From assembly GCA_016271365.2 (NCBI GenBank), contig CM057453.1, positions 1,076,337,001-1,076,401,000 of the forward strand: 64,000 nt of DNA, written 5' to 3'. This document shows positions 56,518 to 64,000 of the stretch, piece after piece; within the stretch, counting starts at the first letter, position 1; every line of letters begins with the position of its first letter. Position numbers and translations under genes: made by a program. Under the pieces are notes generated by a model, which did no database searches, had not been told where the DNA came from, and saw only the letters and a list, made by a program, of their open reading frames with translations. Origin of the DNA: Neoceratodus forsteri. Its lineage: Eukaryota > Chordata > Ceratodontiformes > Ceratodontidae.

Positions 56518-57676
56518 CTACAGTTGAGTATCATCTGCATAACAGTGAAAACTCAACCTGTACTGCCTAATAATGTCTCCCAATGGCAGCATATACATAG
56601 CAAACAATATGGGGGAAAGTACAGAGCCCTGTGGCACCCCACATGGCAGGGAGGTAGGCACCAAGGAAAACACTGCAGGCTCCACTCTCTGTGTTCTGCC
56701 AGTGAGGAATGAATGAAACCATCTGAGGACTATGCCACTCAGTCTGCAGAAAAGCTGGAGACCCTCCAGCAGCACCCCGTGATCCACAGTGTCAAATGCT
56801 GCAAAGAGATAAAGGAGGACCAAGATGGAATGGCTCCTCTGATCCCTCAATATCAAGAGATCATTAATTACCTGGACCAACGCCGTCTCAGTACTATGGG
56901 CCCAAATCCAAGATGGGCTATGCTGACGTAAGGCAAGATACCCTAAACCCCATGGCATATCTTGCAACTTACGCCATGTGTTACGCCTGTTGCAATTCTA
57001 AGTGGCGACTTGCACCATGGCAGATGCAGGCTGCGACAATAGTGGGTTATACCACCCGCTATGCTGCAGCCCACAACGCCTGGTGCATCTGCGGGTTATG
57101 ACAGCAACTTTGCCCAATTCCAGGAGGGCAGCTGTCATAACCTGCAGTTACAATTCCGAGAGGTGCAGTGGCATAGGAAAGTTATGACAACTCAGAGCTG
57201 TCCTAAATGGCATCCGATGGCTGGCACCATCTGATGCCACCATGTAGGGCCACAGCAATGGCACCATACTACCCCCCAATCCCCCTCAGGCACATCCCTG
57301 CCCCCAATCCCCTGAAAATCTGAGACCCCCGGTGATCCATTTCAGGTGCACCACCTGTGTCATGTGTCCTGCCCCTCCATGCCCCTGGTGTGTGCTGAGG
57401 TGATCCGGGGCAGGGTGGGGGCTTCGCAGGGGCACCTGTCCCTGACCACAAGTTGTGACATGTGGCTGTGATATGCCATACATGTGACAGTAGCCCATGG
57501 ATGGTGTATTGCACATGTCGCAAGTGCTGGGACCCTGCCACTTCTGGAATGCTGCGTAAGGTCTCTGCATGCAAGTTATGGCAGTTGTCTTCTAATCTAC
57601 CCCCATGTTTCTTCCTGAAACCAGATTGGAGAGGATCATAGATTTTGTGGGCTGTCAGATGATCCTCGAGCTGCAA
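56518..57676 (-). pseudogene. L2 reverse transcriptase split by an H1 MITE
   Basis: Upstream part (57676-57605) reads QLEDHLTAHKIYDPLQSGFRKKH; downstream part (56898-56518) begins HSTETALVQVINDLLILRD, then LFAAFDTVDHGVLLEGL (motif A), [19 protein letters not shown] and CYADDTQL with the catalytic YADD intact. The two halves share the histidine codon CAT, so the MITE at 56899-57604 is inserted without loss of coding sequence and with an ATG duplication. Confidence 0.9.
56899..57604. mobile_element. Harbinger-like MITE, family H1, copy 2
   Basis: Matches 35-782 in inverted orientation along its length (shared AATTCCAGGAGGGCAGCTGTCATAACC-type text, split at 57117-57143, and TCAGAGCTGTCCTAA). 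It starts GGCCCAAATCCAAGATGGGC and ends, on the minus strand, GGGGTAGATTAGAAG. The 3-bp flank ATG is confirmed by the L2 reading frame on either side. No transposase was seen. Confidence 0.8.
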
Positions 57677-58000
57677 CGCAACTGCCTTCTAAATAACCTT
57701 ACCTACAAAAGGTAAGTTAGAGACTGGTCTGTAGTTTGCAAGACAGGTCCAGAGAAGGTATTTTCAGGGGATGAACCACCACCTCCGTCAGGGTGTCCAG
57801 AAAAACCCTGGTCTCTAACCAATGCCTAAGTATCTCAGCAAGGACCAGTCCTGTGCCTCCATGCACCCCACAAGGAGGCATGTCGGACCTGGATCCAAAC
57901 TACAGTAAGTCGGCTGGAAGCATTGGAGCAACTTTACGACATCATCGATCTCCAACTGAGCAAAGTCTGACCTGACAAACTGGGTGCTAGTGCTCCCACA

Positions 58001-58342
58001 CTAATCACCGCTCTGCCCAATTGAGTGAGCTACATGGATCTCCGACCTAAAGGCCACAATTTTATCTGTGAAAAATTGAGCAAACTCTTCACACTTCTCT
58101 TGTGAAAAGGCTCTCCAATTCTGGAGACAGGCTGGATTGCACAGCCTGTCCACAGAATGGAAGAGCTGGGCTGGTTGATTTTGGGCAGCTGCAATCTTCC
58201 TGGACAGGAATTCTGCCTTCTTACGGGAGACTGCAGATTGATATACTTTATAATGGAATATTAATCTGAGTTTGTCATCATTCAGGCCAGATTTCCTCCA
58301 GCAATGCTCCAACCTTCTTCCCACTCTCCTCAGCTGCCTCAA
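58001..58342 (-). pseudogene. L2 ORF2 linker between endonuclease and RT
   Basis: This 113-residue frame contains RRLEHCWRKSGLNDDKLRL, YHKVYQSAVSRKKAEFLSRK and FFTDKIVAFRSEI, the conserved L2-group linker before the RT fingers. It joins, after breaks, to RT blocks read below 57676. Confidence 0.8.
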
Positions 58343-58518
58343 GGTCCCATCAAACTATGGGGACTGAAGGCGAAGGGTGAGGGGGCGAACACAGACCAGA
58401 GCAATGACATCCACGGCATCTCCCACTGCCTTATTATAGGCTTATAGTAGACTCTCTGGATCCCTGCTAACACTCACACTGCCCAATAGGTCCAGAAGCA
58501 CCATCAGACCAGTCAGAG

Positions 58519-59165
58519 TTACTCCCTGTAATCAGCGGTTCCGGACCATCTCCATAGGGACAGGTCTATTCTGGGGGCTGCGAAGCTGAACCCAATAGTC
58601 TGGTGATCAGACCATCCGATGGGTTCTACCACCACGTCCAAGATCTCCATCCCCAGCAGGAACACCAGATCCAGTGAATGACCCTGTATATGGGTTACAG
58701 AGGTAATTACTTGTGTGAGCCCAAACAACATCATCAATTGGAGGAAGTCTTGTCCAAACTGTGAGATTCATCATTGACCCAGGCACTGAAGTCCCCCAGT
58801 ACCAGCCACCTGGGGGTCTCCAATACCATCTCGATGATGAAGTTCAAGACCTCCTGCAGGAACTCCTTCTCACTCCCGGGTGGACAGTAAATGAGAAGTA
58901 TCCTACAACCCACATCTGCACCCATGATACATTCAACGGATCTAGTGGCCCCAACTGGCACCTCTACCAGGACCAGCTCCATCTTGAAACAAATGGCTAC
59001 CCCCCACCCCATGATCCAACCTCGAGCGGTGTATGCCGAGTACCCACCCGGAGCAGCTGATTCAAAAATGGAACCAGCATTTTCATCTAGCCAGCTCTCA
59101 GTGATGCAAGCCAGGTCAGATGACCCAACAAGATCAGCAATTACTGCTGTCTTGTTTCTAATCAA
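58519..59165 (-). pseudogene. L2 endonuclease domain
   Basis: Open minus-strand frame 59165-58734 includes LACITESWLDE, GGYSAYTARGW, GWGVAICFK and LLIYCPPG, followed by RWLVLGDFSAWVND (the GDFN box with N changed to S). The frame 58737-58519 continues with LDLVFLLG and PIGWSDHQTIGFSF, the catalytic SDH box. One frame change at about 58735 separates the two. This is the target-nicking nuclease of the L2 element. Confidence 0.85.
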
Positions 59166-59979
59166 CCTGGCATTGCATCACACTGTCTGGGTTGGATGAG
59201 TAGATGAGGCTGACTGGACTACTTGCCCACTGCAAGTGAAGCCCTTGGGTATGGATACCAAGCAGGGCAGTCCCCTTTCCTGGGCCCATTTCACCCCAGG
59301 GCATCTTCTTGACCCCACCACTCCAATCCGTCCCACCCACTCCACTCCCCAGCCTGAACCCCCACCCCTCCAATGCCTCCTCACAAGTCCCAAGGCTCAA
59401 CAGTGCCTATAAACCTCAGCTGAAAGTGGAGGGGCAATCAAAGGAGTGAAGGGCCCTGAGCTCAGCGGGAGGGTAATGTCTGCCCATCGAATCCCTCTGC
59501 CAACACATCCTGCAGCTTCTACTCTCAGCAGTAAGTCAAAAGCAATCACTCGCTCACTCAGTCATACAATTACATCCACTCCTATACATTCAAAATAAAA
59601 TCAACCAATATAAAACCAAAACCAAATCAGCAGCAGTGCGCTAAAAATTCTTTGAGTACTTGACTCAAAAGTTCTCTATAATTAAATATAATCAATACTT
59701 TTAATTCCACACTGTCTTGAAAACACACCACATCTTCCAAAGATTTGAAGTAGGGGAAGGGAGCTCTCACCAACCCCTCACCCACATAGTATGTCCCAGT
59801 CCTGTGGCCCTCTCTCTGCCACATTCAACAGCCAGCTTAAAAACATATTTTAATAAGCCCAAAGAAAGGAGCCTATCTCACTGTCTCCAAGTCACAAAAT
59901 CTGTATATCACTGTACCGCCACAGATTACATTTTGGAGATAAAGAAGGACAGAAATCACAACGTGGTGCTCCTCTTAAT

Positions 59980-62506
59980 AGGCTGTCCTCTGTAGAGCTA
60001 CTCCACCCTAAGAAAAGCTCTGAGGGACAGGGATGTACTGTGGAGAAGGGCACATAAAACAATTTTGGATTCTGACTGGCTAGCCTTTCGGGTGGCCAAG
60101 AATGTCTGCACCAAACTTGTTAGAACTGAAAATCACGTTATTTCCAGTCTGCTCTCGAAGAAAATAAAAATTGTTCCACTAAATTCTGAAAAGTTCTTAG
60201 AGAGGTAGTAGGTCACTTGTCAGCCTCACCTTTGCCTATGAAGATTGTGGTAGGAGAAGTTTCCTACACAGACAGGGTGGACATCCTAAAAAAGCTAAAT
60301 AGCCACTTTGCCACTGCAGGCTTTGTGTTTGATGCCTTTCCAACCAGTAAAGTGAGTGTCTGCAGTGATGACAATGATGGCCCTAGCCCTGTCACCACAA
60401 CTATCCCGGGGTGATCCTCCTTTATCTTACATCCAGTAACCTTTAAACAGGTGGAGGACCTCCTGCTAGCCTTGGACACTAAGAAGTGTGCCGGTGCTGA
60501 CCTCTTAGAACCGTTCTTCTTGAAACTTGGCTGCTATCACCTGACAGCTACAATTGTTCACCTTTTTAATAGTTCCTTGGCTCATGGTGAGTTACCACTA
60601 CTTTGAAAAATAGCACACAATATTCCTCTTTTTAAATCTGGTGACCCAACTGACCTGAACAACTACCGCCCAATTTCCCTTCTCCCAACCCTATCAAAGA
60701 CCCTGGAAAAAATTGTTAACTCTCAACTCAGAGAGTTCCTTGACACTGAAAACATCCTAAACCCCGCCCAATCGGGTTTTAGGCACAAGCACAGTACTGT
60801 ATCAGCCCTTGCCAAAGTGTCCAACGATTGGCAAACCACCCTGGATAATAAGCAATACATCTATGCCCTTTTTCTAGATCATAGCAAGGCCTTCGATACA
60901 AAGGATCGTCATATTCTACTTAACGTCTTGAGCAGCATCGGGGTAAACAACACTGCCTTAAAGTGGTTTGATTGTTACCTCACCAACCGAATGCAACAAA
61001 TCAAAATCAAGGGGAACCGTCTCAATTAAAGTCCCTGCTGTGTGGTGTGCCACAAGGCTCCATCTTGGGCCCTATTCTCTTTGTTATTTAAATAAACCAT
61101 ATAGACTCCTGTATATGCACAAGTAACGTTCATCTATTCGCTGATGATACCATGCTCTATACTACTAACACCTCCCTAGACGTAGCCCACAAGGAACTTC
61201 AATTAGACTTTGACATCCTTCAACACAACTTAATAAGGCTCAAGCTTCTGCTTAATGCCAAGAAGACCAAAGCTATGATTATCTCGCCTTGTGCTGCCCA
61301 TTACACAGGACCATCTTTGAGCCTCCAGATTTATATCTTGCTTGGCAAAGCCTTGGAACTAGTAGAAAAAATCAAGTACTTGGGTGTTTGGCTGGATAAC
61401 AGGCTCAACTTCTTGGCTCACCTTAATGAACTACTGGTATCTAAAAAGCTAAGACAACGTCTAGGCATATTTTAACAGATAAGACATCTCCTTACTCTTG
61501 AAGCAAGGAAACAACTTGTCCAAACAACTTTTCTACCGCTGCTTGATTATGCTGACTTTCTCTATAGCCACTGTCCTATTCAGGCACTATGTAAACTTGA
61601 CACCCTCTACCATCATGTGCTGAGATTTATCCAAAACATGCCATTATGCACCCACCACTGCCTACTCTGTCAGGCACTAGACTGGCACTCCCTCACTCTG
61701 AGGAGGCAAAAAAAATGCCCTCATGTGGGCATACTGGGCCCTAACCGATAAACTACCGACCTATATTTCTATGCTGTTTCAGCGTACTGGGGGAACGTGT
61801 GGTCTAAGGAGTTTGTCTCTTGTCTCTCTTAAAGTTCCCAAAATAAGGACAAGACATGGCTCATCGGCTATCATCATTTATCTGTCCACCCTTTGGAATG
61901 TCATGCAAAAAAACTCTCAGGCTGTCCTCCCTCCCAGGGCCTAACTCTTTCAGGATGCTGCTCGCTGTCAAACTGAGAGCCCTGTGTGTATGCCACAAAT
62001 AACCACCTCCTCCATCTCCTGTGGCTCCCCAAGCTCTTGGCACTTACATGTATTCCCCTAGCACTTCTCCTCTTCTTTCCACCTTGGGATTATTCTGCCA
62101 GCTCCCTCCTGTTTGTTTAACTACACCTATTTTCACTCCTCACTGACCCTTTCCTTTGTTTTTCCACCACCCATAAACCTTCAGTTGTTGTTCCCTCACT
62201 TACCCTATGTGGTGTCCCTCATCTTATTGTAACATTGTGACCATTGTCTGAATAATCCCACATCTTGAGAGAACCCTTTATATATGCAGTCAATTATAAA
62301 CCCGGTTAGTGTTTACCATATGTACTCCCCAGCCCCAATCTTATTTATTTCTCTGTAACTGTCTTTTATTTGCTCATTGTGTGTACACTGCTTATCTGGT
62401 AATTTTGCTGTAGTTGTATATGTCCTACTTGTCCAGAACCATCTTGCAAATGAGCTTGCTCAAGGATGATTTTCCCTGGTTAAATAAAGTTTGATTGATT
62501 GATTGA
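59980..62506 (+). mobile_element. 5'-truncated CR1/L2-group LINE with (TTGA)n tail
   Basis: RT motifs run on the plus strand from about 60000 to 61945, and the 3' end reads TTAAATAAAGTTTGATTGATTGATTGA, a short TTGA repeat at 62506. No endonuclease is present, so the copy is 5' truncated. It interrupts the 5' part of the minus-strand L2. The left boundary is inferred from where RT-like wording begins, and no target duplication was found. Confidence 0.75.
60217..61944 (+). pseudogene. Reverse transcriptase of the (TTGA)n-tailed LINE, broken
   Basis: In order: KKCAGADLLEPFFLK (60480-60530), NNYRPISLLPTLSKTLEKIV (60660-60720), NPAQSGFRHKHSTVSALAKV (60765-60825), then the open frame 60817-61029 with YALFLDHSKAFDTKDRHILL (motif A). 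CGVPQGSILGPILFV wording follows near 61040-61085 in a different frame, FADDTML-like text (TCGCTGATGATACCATGC) at 61138, and the open frame 61152-61475 with LLLNAKKTKAMIIS and KIKYLGVWLDNRLNFLAHL. The tail LWNVMQK lies near 61890. Frame changes and stops make it inactive. Confidence 0.82.
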
Positions 62507-63303
62507 AATAAGTCCTCTGCAATGACTATGACACCAGACCCCGACACACCCCAAAGCAGGCACCACTGTCCAGGAGCTACTCCCACCTAAGCCCCCTGAT
62601 ATACCCAATCAAAGTTAGATAGCCCTTAGAGGCTCAATGGCGAGAGAGAGATTCAGCATCCACTGTTCAGTAGATGCTCTCTGTCTCCACCGGGCAACCC
62701 CTGGGCACAACACCTACATCTGGGCAGTCAGAGGCCAAAGAGCAGTTCACCACTTCCAGCAGATATAGACCTGCACTGCACACTCTTCCATCATCAGCCA
62801 AAGTCTCTAAGGGCAGCCCAAAAAATCCACAATGTGGCTGCCCCTGCCACTGCTCCCATTTCTCCTGTGGTTCTCAGACCCTCAGGTACTCCTCCAGCTC
62901 TGATCTGTCCACCACAACCCAGTCTGTTTGAAGCAGCAGTCCCCAAGTTAACCCAATATCCAAAAGTCCTCCCATCCTTCTACAACTTCCAAGGCAGCAA
63001 AAGCGGAGTATCAGATAGAGTGCCAAATGCAGTACAAAAGCATGCTCATACTTCTACCACACAGGTCAGTAGATATCCTCACAACAGATACCACAAAGTG
63101 AGTGGTTGGCATTCAAAAAAAGGCAGCGATCAACTTACAAAAAAATGACTGCAACTTAAAAGTGCACTACCGCTGTTTTGCAACAATGGTGCAAAAAGGA
63201 AACCACTAAATTAACTAAAAACTAAGCTAAAAGAAACTGCTGAGCTAATGTGATGACCGACCCAGCATGGTCACCATCTTGAATCAGAGGTATAAATATG
63301 AGA
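62507..63303 (-). other. 5' region of the L2 element, no clear ORF
   Basis: By position this is the start of the minus-strand L2 between the nested LINE and the right target-site copy at 63304. No ORF1 or 5' repeats could be recognised. Confidence 0.4.
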
Positions 63304-63455
63304 TCTTGCATAAAAGAAAGGACTGTGGAGACACTGAGGAGGATTCAGAAGGGTCCTCCATACTTTCCACTCAGCAAGATCCTTTCTGTGATGCAGAAGA
63401 AGGCACCCACAATTGTGAAACATCAAAGAAGAAGAAGAAGAAAACAAAGATGTGA
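63267..63455 (+). pseudogene. C-terminal end of the Tx1-type ORF1
   Basis: From 63304 the frame reads LHKRKDCGDTEEDSEGSS and ends in a lysine-rich tail (SKKKKKKTKM), then stops at 63455. An acidic stretch followed by lysines suits the end of a LINE ORF1. The first 12 residues of the open frame belong to the L2 side. The left partner (LHLKRK at about 54877-54894) shares the same words. Confidence 0.55.
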
Positions 63456-63479
63456 GGTGGAATAACAAAGACAGCATGT

Positions 63480-64000
63480 TGCTGGTACTTGATCTTTTTC
63501 TTCTTTTTCTCTATCTTTTCCGAATGGGTGAAGAAGTTACTGAGTTTACTGTTGATTATTTAAACACCAACAGTTTAACAAATTCTAAATGGATGTTAGT
63601 TGCTATGTCTCCAAAGTTTACCTCATGATATTATTTTTTTCACTGGATACTAGACTGAATACCCAGACAGAAGTACATAACTTCCAGAAATGCTGGACAT
63701 CTGGCCCCCCCTTTTTGTCCATGGGAAAAGGTAAGTACTCTGGTGCGGGTATTTTATGTTCTACTCCCTCTTTCACTTTAACCAAGTTGTTAGATATCAT
63801 TCCAGTGAGACCTCTCTTACTTGATGTTAGATTGTCTGTTTTGAAGCTTTGAATAATTAATGTATATGCTCCTCAATTAAAGATGGATAGACTATCATTA
63901 TTTAAACTACTTTTCCCTATCTATTTGTGGATTCTCCCTCTTTGACAGGGGAGATAAGACCACTACGTCACTTTGTAACTCTGATTGCCTTAAGACTGTG
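63480..64000 (+). pseudogene. Tx1/L1-type endonuclease, N-terminal part
   Basis: Frames give GKGKYSGAGILCSTPSF, LDIIPVRPLLLDVRLSVLKL and then, after one stop, IINVYAPQLKMDRLSLF, the block order of L1/Tx1 AP-endonucleases (WGKGKYSGVGIL..., RxLxVDLxL..., NVYAP...ER). The beginning (VDYLNTNSLTNSKW) is readable near 63560-63600. The rest of ORF2 would lie beyond the window. Confidence 0.75.

Larger units (their letters stand above)
54900..63303 (-). mobile_element. L2-type LINE, minus strand, with three nested inserts
   Basis: Minus-strand L2 endonuclease (59165-58400), linker (58342-58001), RT (57676-56518) and C-terminus (55850-55280) are in order. The 3' end is near 54900-54925, where the minus strand reads AATAAAGATTGGTTGCTTGG. 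A direct repeat, TCTTGCATCTGAAAAGGA at 54875 and TCTTGCATAAAAGAAAGGA at 63304, is a plausible imperfect target duplication. Inserts: a SINE-like element (55866-56490), an H1 MITE (56899-57604) and another LINE (~59980-62506). L2 proper amounts to about 4.5 kb. Confidence 0.8.
52387..64000 (+). mobile_element. L1/Tx1-type LINE, split by nested insertions, runs off the window
   Basis: ORF1 parts at 52740-54900 and 63267-63455 and an ORF2 endonuclease at 63600-64000 are on the same strand, separated by a Tigger-like element (53000-53888) and a minus-strand L2 (about 54900-63303). Setting the inserts aside, the pieces appear in the order expected for one element: gag-like ORF1, its acidic/lysine-rich end, then endonuclease. 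Clade placement (Tx1-like) is from the zinc-knuckle ORF1 and the EN wording. The 3' part lies beyond the window. Confidence 0.7.

Noticed and set aside
1..64000. CRISPR array or other prokaryotic system
   Set aside because: Repeats with regular spacing here are eukaryotic satellites (31, 79, 155, 189, 194 and 298 bp); no short identical repeats with unique spacers, no cas genes, no operon-like coding density.

Overview
This window looks like repeat-dominated vertebrate nuclear DNA with no convincing host gene. Nearly every recognisable protein fragment is a retroelement protein: CR1, L2-group and L1/Tx1-type LINEs, and Penelope-like elements (PLEs). Introns, CpG islands, RNA genes and conserved exons were not recognised. 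The mix of CR1 with a TTTCTATG-type 3' end, L2, several PLEs, Tx1-like LINE and many hairpin or TIR MITEs suggests a non-mammalian, non-avian vertebrate. An amphibian (perhaps a caecilian) or a non-avian reptile fits best, but the sequence cannot settle this.

Layout. 0-6 kb: a Harbinger-like MITE, then a Penelope element whose 645-bp terminal repeats are inverted. 7.8-11.6 kb: a palindromic DNA element and a 31-bp satellite split by an insertion. 13.8-17 kb: a tRNA-type SINE, a TIR MITE and a ~600-bp SINE with a perfect 13-bp target-site duplication. 17.2-24.3 kb: a minus-strand CR1/L2-group LINE whose upstream side carries three large tandem monomers with a 79-bp minisatellite inside them, all bracketed by inverted repeats. 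24.3-29 kb: LINE remnant, hairpins, a 298-bp tandem repeat and a GC-rich tandem repeat. 29-33.6 kb: minus-strand Penelope pieces. 34-47 kb: further MITEs, hairpins, local tandem duplications, a possible LTR and an old CR1 fragment. 47.6-52.4 kb: an almost complete CR1 with 155-bp repeats in its probable 5' UTR. 52.4-64 kb: a Tx1-like LINE broken by a Tigger-like element and by a minus-strand L2, which itself carries a SINE, a Harbinger-like MITE and another LINE.

The most interesting material is structural: reading frames that become continuous when an insert is set aside (giving exact target duplications and relative ages), LINE 5' regions built of tandem monomers, and at least seven long imperfect palindromes of apparently unrelated sequence. 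All assignments rest on motif recognition by eye. Family names below clade level are tentative, and boundaries without a stated duplication are approximate.
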